From NCBI GenBank assembly GCA_044225675.1, contig JBGAIH010000036.1:1-47211 (forward strand): 47,211 bases of DNA, read 5' to 3'. Below the pieces are notes generated by a model, which saw only the letters and a list, made by a program, of their open reading frames with translations, was not told the origin of the DNA and searched no databases. Source of the DNA: JACMQX01 sp044225675 (lineage in GTDB: Bacteria > Pseudomonadota > Gammaproteobacteria > Burkholderiales > Burkholderiaceae_C). Below are positions 32,812 through 40,870 of the stretch, piece after piece. Numbering within the stretch: the first letter of the stretch is position 1; each line of letters begins with the position of its first letter. The translations under genes were made by a program, and so were the position numbers.

Positions 32812-33881
32812 TCGAGCGTCAGACCGCCGATCGCGCGGATGACCTTGCCCCAGCGCTCGGCGTCGTCCTTGAGGCCCGCCGCCAGTTCGGCGGGCGTGCT
32901 GCCCGACAGCGAGTAGCCCAGCGCGATGAACCGGTCACGCACCTGCGGGTCCTTGAGCGCCGCCACCGTGTCGGCCGACACCTTGCCGATCACCGCTTCG
33001 GGCGTGCCGGCCGGTGCGAACAGCGCAAAGCGCGCATACGTGCCCTCCACGCCCGGGTAGCCGGCCTCGGTGAAGGTCGGCACATCCGGCAGCAGCGGCG
33101 AGCGCGCCGGGCCGTTGATGGCCAGCGCGCGCAGCTTGCCGGTCCGGATCTGGCTCTGGGCCGTGGCCAGGTCGGTGAGCACCGCCGTGATCTGGCCGCC
33201 GATCAGGTCGGTCACGGCGGGAGCCGTGCCCTTGTACGGCACATGGATCATCTCGATGCCGGCGGCCTGGTTGAAGGCCTCCACCCCCAGGTGTCCGCCG
33301 GTGCCGGCGCCGAACGAGCCGTAGCTGTACTGGCGCGGCCTGGCCTTGACCAGGGCCACGTACTCGCGCAGGTTCTGCGCCGGCGTGGCGCCGTTGATCA
33401 GCAGCGCCGCCGGCCCGATGCCCACGAGCGAGATCGGCGCCAGACCCTTCTGCGGGTCGTAGGGCAGCTTGCGAAAGATCATCGGGTTGATCGTCACCGG
33501 CGAGGCCGACGACATCAGCAGCGTGTAGCCGTCGGCCGGTGCGCGCACCACCGCCTCCACGCCGATGATGCCCGAGGCGCCGGCGCGGTTGTCCACGGTG
33601 ACCGGCTGCTTCCAGACTTCGGCGAGCTTCTGTGCGAGCGCGCGCGTGATCTGGTCGGAGCCCGAGCCAGCCGCCGTCGGCACCACGATGCGCACCGGCT
33701 TGTCCGGCCAGGCGCCCTGGGCCACCGCCGGTGCGGCGGTCAGCCAGGCTGCGCCCGCCACCGCGCCCAGGCAGGCGAGCCGGCCCATGCGGGCGAGTGC
33801 GCCGCGTCGCGCGGCGCTGGCCGGGGCGGCAGGGCCGCGGCCGACGGCACGCCTTGCGAGATTCTTTCGTGCGATGTCCAT
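32808..33881 (-). CDS. Bug/TctC-family periplasmic solute receptor (copy 2)
   Basis: A 357-residue receptor with a long N-terminal region rich in Arg and Ala (residues 1-40) before the hydrophobic signal core, ending at about PAVAQG. Motifs: WPDKPVRIVVPTAAGSGSD, VDNRAGASGIIGVE, DGYTLLMSS and HVPYKGTAPAVTDLIGGQI. The pocket segment TAAGSGSD differs from PFAPGNTLD of the other three, so it likely binds a different ligand. It starts one base after the flavin-reductase gene and is last in the long operon. ATG 33881 was chosen for position; a shorter start would leave a standard signal peptide. Confidence 0.92.
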   Translation of the reverse strand: MDIARKNLARRAVGRGPAAPASAARRGALARMGRLACLGAVAGAAWLTAAPAVAQGAWPDKPVRIVVPTAAGSGSDQITRALAQKLAEVWKQPVTVDNRAGASGIIGVEAVVRAPADGYTLLMSSASPVTINPMIFRKLPYDPQKGLAPISLVGIGPAALLINGATPAQNLREYVALVKARPRQYSYGSFGAGTGGHLGVEAFNQAAGIEMIHVPYKGTAPAVTDLIGGQITAVLTDLATAQSQIRTGKLRALAINGPARSPLLPDVPTFTEAGYPGVEGTYARFALFAPAGTPEAVIGKVSADTVAALKDPQVRDRFIALGYSLSGSTPAELAAGLKDDAERWGKVIRAIGGLTLD

Positions 33882-33882
33882 G

Positions 33883-34560
33883 TCAGTTCCTTGTCGCGCC
33901 TGCGGGCGCCGCTTCATGCAGGTGCGGGATGGTGGCCGCGTCCCGCCCGGTGAATTCACTCAGTTCGTAGCTGTGCCGCACGTCGGTGTAGTCGCGGTAG
34001 CCCAGGCGCGCCAGCGGCCGCACCCGGGTGATGTCGATGCGCCCGTCGGCCGTGAGCGCATCGTCGGCGATGTGGATGCCCACCACCTGCCCCACCAGCA
34101 CCCAGGCGGCAGCGTCGGGCGTGCGGCCCGGCACTTCGAGCCGCTGGGTCAGCCGGCATTCGAACTGCACGGGCGAGGCCGCGACGCGCCGGGCCTTCAC
34201 ATGCACGGCCGGCAGCCAGCCGATGCCCAGGGTGTCGAACTCGTCGACGCCGGGCGGCAAGTCGCGCGAGCTGCCGACCACCGCCTCGCGCAGAGCCCAG
34301 GTCGCCATGTTCCAGACGAACTCGCCCGTGGCCAGGATATTGGCCGTCGTGTCCTTGAGCCGCCCGTCCTCGCGCGCATTGCAGGCCACCATCACCGTCG
34401 GCGGGTCCCAGGTCAGGTTCTGGAACTGGCTGTAGGGCGCGAGGTTGTGCGCTCCGTCGGCGCTCACCGTCGACAGCCAGCCGATCGGCCGTGGCACGCA
34501 GCAGGACTTGAAGGGGTTGTAGGGCAGGCCCGAGCTTTCGCTCTGCGGGGAATAGAACAT
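33883..34560 (-). CDS. Flavin reductase-like, FMN-binding split-barrel protein
   Basis: A 225-residue protein with the flavin reductase-like split barrel: NPFKSCCVPRPIGWLSTVSADG near the start, LAPYSQFQNLTWDPPTVMVAC and DTTANILATGEFVWNMAT. These bind FMN and either supply reduced flavin to a monooxygenase or act on their own. The C-terminal part (about 170-225) has the YRDYTDVRHSYEL segment common to this subgroup. It lies between two Bug genes in the long operon, 12 bp after copy 3 and one base before copy 2. No two-component monooxygenase is in the window, so its partner is unknown. Confidence 0.87.
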   Translation of the reverse strand: MFYSPQSESSGLPYNPFKSCCVPRPIGWLSTVSADGAHNLAPYSQFQNLTWDPPTVMVACNAREDGRLKDTTANILATGEFVWNMATWALREAVVGSSRDLPPGVDEFDTLGIGWLPAVHVKARRVAASPVQFECRLTQRLEVPGRTPDAAAWVLVGQVVGIHIADDALTADGRIDITRVRPLARLGYRDYTDVRHSYELSEFTGRDAATIPHLHEAAPAGATRN

Positions 34561-34572
34561 GCCCCGCCGCCC

Positions 34573-35562
34573 TTATTCGCTCGCCTTGAAGCCGGAGATC
34601 TTCACCGCCTCGGCCCAGCGCCGCGAGTCGGCCTGCGCGAACTTCGCATACTCCTCGGGGGTGGAGGGCAGCGTCTCGAAGTCCATCACGCGCCACTTGT
34701 CGCGGATCTCCTGCGAGCGCAGCGCCTTGCCGAACTCGGCGTTGATCTTCGCGATCACCGCATCGGGCGTGCCGGCTGGCGCGCTCACGCCGGCCCAGAT
34801 GTAGATGTCGAGATCCGGATAGCCCTGCTCGCGGAAGGTCGCGACATTGGGCATGAGGGCCGAACGCTGGGGGCTGGTCACGGCCAGCACCTTGACCTTG
34901 CCCGACTCGACGTGCGGCTTGACGGCCAGCAGCGGCAGGAAGGCCGCGTTGACCTGACCGCCCACCAGATTGGTCACGGCCGGGGGGGTGCCGTTGAAGG
35001 GCACGTGCGTCATGTCCAGGCCCGCGCGCTGATTCAGGATCACGCCAGCGAAGTGCGAGGAGTTGCCAGCCGTGAAGGAGGCATACGACACCTTGCCCGG
35101 ATTGGCCTTGGCCCAGGCCACGAACTCCTTGACGTTGTTGGCGGGCACGCTCGCATTGACCGCCATCACCATCGCCGAGCCCAGGAAGTTGGTCACCGGC
35201 TTGAAGCTCTTTTCGGCGTCGTAAGGCAGCTTGCTGAAGGTGTGCGGATTGATCGTCAGCATGCTGGTGTTCGACAGCAGCAGCGTGTAGCCGTCGGGCG
35301 GCGCGGTCATAACGGTCTGCGCGGCGATGATGCCGCTGCCGCCGGGCTTGTTGTCGACCAGCAGCTGCTGCCCGGTGTTGGACTTGAACACCTCGGCCAC
35401 CTGGCGCAGCGCGGTGTCCAGCGTGTTGCCGGGGGCGAAGGGCACGACGATGCGCACGGGGCGGTCCGGGTAGTTCGCGGCGGGCGCCTGCGCATGCGCG
35501 GCGGGCAGCAGCGCAGCGAGCCCGAGGGCACTCAGCGCATGGAGGGTGTGGCGACGGTTCAT
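34573..35562 (-). CDS. Bug/TctC-family periplasmic solute receptor (copy 3)
   Basis: A 329-residue receptor with a signal peptide (about 1-25, ending AAHAQA). Motifs: YPDRPVRIVVPFAPGNTLDTALR, VDNKPGGSGIIAAQ, DGYTLLLSNTS and HVPFNGTPPAVTNLVGGQVNAAF. It is strikingly similar to copy 1 (for example SKLPYDxEKSxxPVxNFLG), so both probably bind related ligands. In the operon it follows the hydrolase copy 2 by 96 bp, matching the order of the copy 1 module. No permease genes are near. Confidence 0.93.
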   Translation of the reverse strand: MNRRHTLHALSALGLAALLPAAHAQAPAANYPDRPVRIVVPFAPGNTLDTALRQVAEVFKSNTGQQLLVDNKPGGSGIIAAQTVMTAPPDGYTLLLSNTSMLTINPHTFSKLPYDAEKSFKPVTNFLGSAMVMAVNASVPANNVKEFVAWAKANPGKVSYASFTAGNSSHFAGVILNQRAGLDMTHVPFNGTPPAVTNLVGGQVNAAFLPLLAVKPHVESGKVKVLAVTSPQRSALMPNVATFREQGYPDLDIYIWAGVSAPAGTPDAVIAKINAEFGKALRSQEIRDKWRVMDFETLPSTPEEYAKFAQADSRRWAEAVKISGFKASE

Positions 35563-35658
35563 GAAAAGTCTCCTGACGAAGTTGTTATGGAAGCAAGGCT
35601 GGGGGTTGGAATCGTTGTGTCGGGGGGTCGCGGGGCGGCCGGCGCGGCTTCATCCCGC

Positions 35659-36393
35659 TCAAGAGCCGGCTGGAGATCCGGCGGCGGCAAGCACCAGCTC
35701 GCGCAGCAGCGCGGCCACGCGCGCGGGCTGCTCGAAGGGCGTCATGTGCCCGGCCTCGCCCAGCCATTCGAGCCGCGCACGCGGCAGCAGGCTGGCGAGT
35801 TCGCGCGACATGTCGGGCACCGTGACCTTGTCGTCGGTGCCGCACATGACGAGGGCGGGCAGGTCCAGCTTGAGCAGCAGCGCGCGATAGTCGCCGCGGC
35901 CGATCACCGCGCGGTTCTGGCGGATGGCGGTCTCGCCGCCCACGGCCAGCATGATCTCGCGCAGCTCCTGGATCAGCGCGGCGTCGGCCTGCGCCGACGG
36001 ATGGGTCATGAAACCGAGCAGGCCTTCGACGACCTTGGGGAAGTTGCGCTCGATCGCGGCGATGGTCTTCTCGCGCACGGCGGCTCCTTCGGGCGTCTCG
36101 GGCCGCGACGAGGTGTCCAGCAGGCCGATGGCGGCCAGCGGGCGCGCCGGATGCGCGAGCATCTCCAGCAGCACATAGCCGCCCATCGAGAAGCCGCAGG
36201 CCACCACCTGGGTTCCGGCCGGAACGTCGGCCAGCACCGACCAGGCGTCGCGCGCCATCTCGGCAATGGCGGACTGGGTCGTCACATCCGCGACGCGGAC
36301 GTCGGCCACATCGCCGAGCAGCGGCACGACGCGTGACCAGATGGCCGGCGTGTTCAGCATGCCGGGGATGAGAAGCAGGACGGGACGGGTCAT
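35659..36393 (-). CDS. Alpha/beta hydrolase (copy 2)
   Basis: A 244-residue alpha/beta hydrolase with nucleophile S69 in GFSMGGYVLLE, acid in GTDDKVTVP and His in GEAGHMTPFEQP, plus LLLIPGMLNTPAIW near the start. It is a clear paralogue of the protein at 30893-31606 (compare LLDTSSRPETPEG with LLNTSARPEAPEG). ATG 36393 has GGAG eight bases upstream. It lies 43 bp after ligase copy 2 in the long operon. The function is inferred as esterase, thioesterase or lactone hydrolase. Confidence 0.88.
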   Translation of the reverse strand: MTRPVLLLIPGMLNTPAIWSRVVPLLGDVADVRVADVTTQSAIAEMARDAWSVLADVPAGTQVVACGFSMGGYVLLEMLAHPARPLAAIGLLDTSSRPETPEGAAVREKTIAAIERNFPKVVEGLLGFMTHPSAQADAALIQELREIMLAVGGETAIRQNRAVIGRGDYRALLLKLDLPALVMCGTDDKVTVPDMSRELASLLPRARLEWLGEAGHMTPFEQPARVAALLRELVLAAAGSPAGS

Positions 36394-36436
36394 CAAAGAG
36401 GCTCCAGGCGGCACGCCACAGGCGGCGGGCACGGGT

Positions 36437-38182
36437 TCATGCAGCCACCTGCGAGGTGGCGAGATCGGCGGCCTGCTGCCGCAGGTCGCGCTTGAGCACC
36501 TTGCCCACCGGGTTGCGCGGCAGGGCCGGCACCAGCAGCAGGTACTCGGGCAGCTTGTAGACGGCCACGCGCTTTTCGTCGCGCAGGAAAGCTGCAATGG
36601 ACGCCAGCGACACCTCGGCGCCCTCGGCCGGCACCACGCAGGCACAGACCTTCTCGCCGAGCTTGTCGTCGGGCACGGCCACGACGGCGGCATCGCGCAC
36701 GCCGGGGCAGGCCAGCAGGAGGTTTTCGATTTCCTCGGAGGAGATGTTCACGCCTCCGCGGATCACCAGGTCCTTGGAGCGGCCGACGTAGCGGTAGTAC
36801 TGCAGGCGATCGCCGGCCAGCTCGAACAGGTCGCCGGTCTTGTAGAAGCCCTGCTCATCGAAGGCCCGCGCGGTGAGCTCGGGCGCGCGGTAGTAGCCGC
36901 TGAAGATCGTCGGGCCGCTGAAGCGGATCTCGCCGGGGCGGCCGGCCTCCTGGATGTCCTCGCCCGTTTCCAGGTCGACCAGGCGCGTGCGGATCTTCTT
37001 CGTGGTCGAGATCGCCCACTCCAGACCCGGCACACCCGCGCGTGGAAAGAACTGCGCGCGCAGCGCCGGATCGGCGATGTCCTGCGGGCTGCCCGACAGC
37101 GCGGCGCCTTCGTTCGAGCCGAAGTAGTTGACGATCTGCACGCCGTACTTCTCCTCGAAGCCGCGCACCATCCAGTCCGACAGCGGGGCCGAACCCGAAC
37201 CGATGCGCGACAGCCGCCGGAAGTCGATGCCCGCCAGCAGCTGCTCGTTCTGCAGCAGCATGTTCAGGATGGCCGGTGGCGACACGGTGTAGTCGATCCG
37301 CTCCTCGCGCAGCTGCTGCAGGAACACAGGCAGCGTGAAGGGCTGGTGCTGCACCACCGTGCCGCCCAGGACCAGCCAGCTGGCGAAGGCGGTCGAGATG
37401 CCCGCCATGTTGACCAGCGGAAACGGATTGAGCAGCCGCGCGCCGGGGCCAATGCCGGCGGCCTCGATGATCGAAGGCGCCACGATCAGCCACTCGTTGT
37501 GGCTGCGCGGCACGCCCTTGGGGCTGGCCTCGGTGCCCGAGGTCCAGCAGATGGTGAACACGTCGTTGGCGGTCACGGCGGCTGCGCGCTCGGCCGCCGC
37601 CAGCGCGGCGCGATCGGTGTCGCCCAGCGGCGCCGCCATCTGCGCTGCCGCATCGACCGACGGCGCCTGGACTGTCTCGCCGAAGGCCAGCACCGTGCGC
37701 AGCGTCGGGTGGGCCGCCCGCAGCGACTGGAACATGTGCGCGGCCGCATGGCCGGCCTCGGCCTTGCCGATGCGCTCGAAGGTCACGGCTGCCACCGCCT
37801 GCGTGGTCTCGAGGATGTGAGCCAGCTCATGGTCGCGGTACTGCACCGGCACCGGCGTCACGACGATGCCCAGTCGCGCGCAGGCCAGGTAGACGACGAA
37901 CTGCTCGACCGTGTTGGGCATCTGCGCCACCACCACTTCGTCGCGCCGCACCCCGCTGGCCAGCAGCAGGCGGCAGAAGCGGTCGACCTGGTCGGCCAGC
38001 TGCGCCCAGCTCCAGCGCTGCGGCGCGCCGTGCGCGAAGTCGGCCCGGTTGATGGCATCGGCCACGGCCTCGGCCCCAGGCTGCCGCGCCAGATGGCCGG
38101 CAAACAGATCCCACAGGGTCTGCCTGCCCCACCAGCCGGCGGCGGTGTAGTCGTCGATCTTTTTCTGGCTCACCAGAATCAT
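36437..38182 (-). CDS. Acyl-CoA ligase, aryl/alicyclic type (copy 2)
   Basis: A 581-residue ANL ligase, close paralogue of the one at 29139. Motifs: CWTSGTEASPKGVPRSHNEW, YFGSNEGAAL, YKTGDLFELAG, SKDLVIRGGVNISSEEIE, catalytic Lys in NPVGKVLKR (K561). The N-terminal AGWWGRQTLWDLF again points to the DhbE/cyclohexanecarboxylate-CoA ligase group. GAGGAG precedes ATG 38182. It lies 51 bp after dioxygenase copy 2, which suggests it activates an acid derived from the cleavage product. Substrate unknown. Confidence 0.92.
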   Translation of the reverse strand: MILVSQKKIDDYTAAGWWGRQTLWDLFAGHLARQPGAEAVADAINRADFAHGAPQRWSWAQLADQVDRFCRLLLASGVRRDEVVVAQMPNTVEQFVVYLACARLGIVVTPVPVQYRDHELAHILETTQAVAAVTFERIGKAEAGHAAAHMFQSLRAAHPTLRTVLAFGETVQAPSVDAAAQMAAPLGDTDRAALAAAERAAAVTANDVFTICWTSGTEASPKGVPRSHNEWLIVAPSIIEAAGIGPGARLLNPFPLVNMAGISTAFASWLVLGGTVVQHQPFTLPVFLQQLREERIDYTVSPPAILNMLLQNEQLLAGIDFRRLSRIGSGSAPLSDWMVRGFEEKYGVQIVNYFGSNEGAALSGSPQDIADPALRAQFFPRAGVPGLEWAISTTKKIRTRLVDLETGEDIQEAGRPGEIRFSGPTIFSGYYRAPELTARAFDEQGFYKTGDLFELAGDRLQYYRYVGRSKDLVIRGGVNISSEEIENLLLACPGVRDAAVVAVPDDKLGEKVCACVVPAEGAEVSLASIAAFLRDEKRVAVYKLPEYLLLVPALPRNPVGKVLKRDLRQQAADLATSQVAA

Positions 38183-38233
38183 GCGTGGGTCTCCTCGTGT
38201 CGTGCGCGGGGCCGCGCCGGCCCCGGTGGTGGC

Positions 38234-39679
38234 TCAGTAGCCGCGTGCCAGCCGTTCGCCGCTGACCCAGGTGGCGTGGAAGCCGTTGGGCACGCGCTGG
38301 GGCAGCCCGATGCGGCAGACCGGGCCCTTGGCGACGTCGGCGGCATCGAACACCGTCACATAGGACTTGCCGGCCTTGCCGTCCCACATGAAGCCGACGA
38401 GGTAGCCGTCGTCTTCCTTCTGCCAGTTGTCCTTGGGCGCGAAGGGCGCCTCGCTGAACCACTTGTCCACGCCTTCGTGGTAGCTGGTGCAGATGTCCTT
38501 TTCGAGGTCGTAGCGCACCAGCCCGCAAAAGCGCGGGTCTTCGGCGCGGTTGCTCCGGCCCATGAGCACGTTCCAGGAGTAGCGCGTCTTGTAGCCCTGC
38601 ATCCAGGAGTTGATGACCGGGAACTCCTGGTTGACGATGTCGTCGATCACGCGCTCCTTCGTCTGGCCGGTGCGCAGGTTGAAGCGCCACTCGTAGAACA
38701 TGAAGTCGTGCTCGAGGTTGGCCAGCATCTTGGGGAAGCGCTCGACCTCGACGTTGCCGCGCCAGTCGCGCGGCAGGCGAAACGGCGTGCCCGTCATCAC
38801 GATCTCGGTGCCGCCGTGGCCGTCGTCCTCCTCCCACGCATTGCTGACGTGGTACATGTAGGTCGGGCTGGCCTCGAACCAGCGGATCTGCTCGGGCGTG
38901 CCATGGCGTGGAATCACGCCGAAGCGCGAGGGCAGCGTGTGGTGGAACTTGAGCTTGTGGCGGCCGGCTGCAAAAGCGTCCATGTCGTAGAACAGCGGCA
39001 GGTCGTGCACGATCGTGTAGTTGGGCGTGATCGCCATGTCGTGCGGCAGGCGCGGGCCGGGCAGCTGCACGGGCATGAAGGTCTGCAGCTTGCCATGGCG
39101 GTCCATCACGCCGTAGTGCATGTAGGGCGCCTGCTTGCCGTAGGCGAAGAACAGGAACTCGCCGGTGCGCTCGTCGACCTTGGAGTGCGCCGACACCGGC
39201 AGGCTCTTCATGCGCTCGTCGAATTCGAGCTTGCCCACGGTCGAGAGGTCGCCCGGGCGGCACTGGTAGACCGAGCCGCCGAGGTACCACATCGAGATCA
39301 GGTTGCCGCCGAAGAACTTCACGTCGGTGTTGGAGGTGTTCTTCATCGGCGCGTCGGGCCGGTCCTTGCGCGGCGGGTCCTTGATGCCCTGCCACAGCGC
39401 GGCGCCGGCCGACAGCTCCTCCTGCAGGCCATCGGTCATGACCCAGCGGTTCTGGTACTGCACGCGCCCGCCCTCGAAGCGCACCGCATGCAGCATGCCG
39501 TCGCCGTCGAACCAGTGGTAGCGGCCCTGGGACTCGAAGCGGCGGTTCGGCCCGTTGCGCACGTACATGCCGGTCAGATCCTTGGGCACCTCGCCCTGGA
39601 TGTCGGTGAGGTCCATCGTGACCTCCTGCTCGACCGGCGCGAAGCCGCCGGTGAGAACGGGGATTTCATTGATGCCCAT
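38234..39679 (-). CDS. Carotenoid-cleavage-type dioxygenase (RPE65 family), copy 2
   Basis: A 481-residue homologue of the dioxygenase at 26464. The four iron ligands are kept: H165 (SAHSKVDERTGE), H213 (LPHDMAITPNY), H277 (YHVSNAWEE) and H468 (GFHATWVS). N-terminal PKDLTGMYVRNGPN and HWFDGDGMLHA agree. The two copies are alike through the core (for example NLRTGQTKERV versus NLRTGQTTERI), so they may cut related substrates or different positions of one. CAAGGAG lies before ATG 39679. It is 81 bp after Bug copy 4 in the long operon. Confidence 0.93.
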   Translation of the reverse strand: MGINEIPVLTGGFAPVEQEVTMDLTDIQGEVPKDLTGMYVRNGPNRRFESQGRYHWFDGDGMLHAVRFEGGRVQYQNRWVMTDGLQEELSAGAALWQGIKDPPRKDRPDAPMKNTSNTDVKFFGGNLISMWYLGGSVYQCRPGDLSTVGKLEFDERMKSLPVSAHSKVDERTGEFLFFAYGKQAPYMHYGVMDRHGKLQTFMPVQLPGPRLPHDMAITPNYTIVHDLPLFYDMDAFAAGRHKLKFHHTLPSRFGVIPRHGTPEQIRWFEASPTYMYHVSNAWEEDDGHGGTEIVMTGTPFRLPRDWRGNVEVERFPKMLANLEHDFMFYEWRFNLRTGQTKERVIDDIVNQEFPVINSWMQGYKTRYSWNVLMGRSNRAEDPRFCGLVRYDLEKDICTSYHEGVDKWFSEAPFAPKDNWQKEDDGYLVGFMWDGKAGKSYVTVFDAADVAKGPVCRIGLPQRVPNGFHATWVSGERLARGY

Positions 39680-39760
39680 GGTGTACTCCTTGTGCAGTGG
39701 CGTGGGGTGTGGGGTGTGATGAATGTTTGGGAACCGTGGTCTGCCGTGGCCGGCACCGCG

Positions 39761-40786
39761 CTATTCGGACGCCTTGAAGCCCGAGAGCTTCACCGCCTCC
39801 GACCAGCGGGCCTGCTCCTTGCGCAGGTACTGGGTGAACTCTTCAGGCGTGCTGGGCATGGGCTCGAAGTCCATCGAGGCGAATTTCTCGCGCACCGGGC
39901 GCGTGCCCAGCGCCGCGACGATCTGCCGGTTGAGCGTGCGCAGCACGTCGTCGGGCGTGCCTGCGGGCACGAGCAGCGCGCCCCAGAGGTAGATCTCCAG
40001 CTCGGGCACGCCCAGGCTGCGGAAGGTGGGAATGGACGGCATCAGTGCCGGCGGCGTGGCGCCCGTGGTGGCGATGGCGCGCAGCTTGCCCGACTCGATG
40101 TGCTGCTTGGCCGCGGGCAGCGGAACGAAGGCCACCTGCGTGTCGCCCGCGAGCACGCTCTGCACGGCCGGTGGCGTGCCGTTGTACGGCACGTGCACCA
40201 TGTCCAGCCCCGCCGCCTTGTTGAGAATGACGCCCGCGAAATGCGAGGTGTTGCCCGCCGAGAACGAGGCGAACGACACCTTGCCCGGCCGGCCCTTGGC
40301 CCAGGCGACGAAGTCCTTGTAGTTCGTGGCCGGCACCTGCTGGGCATTGACCACCATGATCAGCGTGGCGCCGAGCAGGTTGGTGATCGGCCGGTAGCTC
40401 TTGTCGGGGTCGTAGGGCAGCTTGCTGAAGGTGTACGGATTGACCGCCAGATGCGACAGGCTGGCCAGCAGCACGGTGTAGCCGTCGGGCGGAGCCGTGG
40501 CCACGATCTGCGCGGCGATCAGGCCCGAGGCGCCGGGCTTGTTGTCGATGACGAAGGGCTGGCCGCCGGCCTTGACCAGCTCCTCGGACACCTGGCGCAG
40601 CGCCACGTCGAAGGTGTTGCCCGGCGCAAACGGCACGACCACGCGGATCGGCTTGGCCGGGAACGGGTCGGCCGCGCGCACGCCGCCGGCGGCAAGCAGG
40701 CCCGCCGCCGCACCTGCCAGCAGATGGCGGCGGTGCACGGCCAGGGACTGCGCCTGAGCGCGCGGGGAGGAAGCAGTGGCTGTCAT
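39761..40786 (-). CDS. Bug/TctC-family periplasmic solute receptor (copy 4)
   Basis: A 341-residue receptor. The N-terminus has a twin-Arg-like HRRHLLAGAAAGLLAAGG (about 18-35), so export by Tat is possible, ending near VRAAD. Motifs: FPAKPIRVVVPFAPGNTFDVALR, IDNKPGASGLIAAQ, DGYTVLLASLS and HVPYNGTPPAVQSVLAG. It shares the PFAPGN pocket segment with copies 1 and 3. AAGGAG precedes ATG 40786. It lies between ligase copy 3 and dioxygenase copy 2 in the long operon. Confidence 0.92.
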   Translation of the reverse strand: MTATASSPRAQAQSLAVHRRHLLAGAAAGLLAAGGVRAADPFPAKPIRVVVPFAPGNTFDVALRQVSEELVKAGGQPFVIDNKPGASGLIAAQIVATAPPDGYTVLLASLSHLAVNPYTFSKLPYDPDKSYRPITNLLGATLIMVVNAQQVPATNYKDFVAWAKGRPGKVSFASFSAGNTSHFAGVILNKAAGLDMVHVPYNGTPPAVQSVLAGDTQVAFVPLPAAKQHIESGKLRAIATTGATPPALMPSIPTFRSLGVPELEIYLWGALLVPAGTPDDVLRTLNRQIVAALGTRPVREKFASMDFEPMPSTPEEFTQYLRKEQARWSEAVKLSGFKASE

Positions 40787-40870
40787 GTCGGTCTCCTTGG
40801 GGTCGGTCGTCTCAGGGTCTTGCAAGGCTTGGCGGGTCTTCTTGATCCGGATCGGTGTGCGGCGCGGGGG

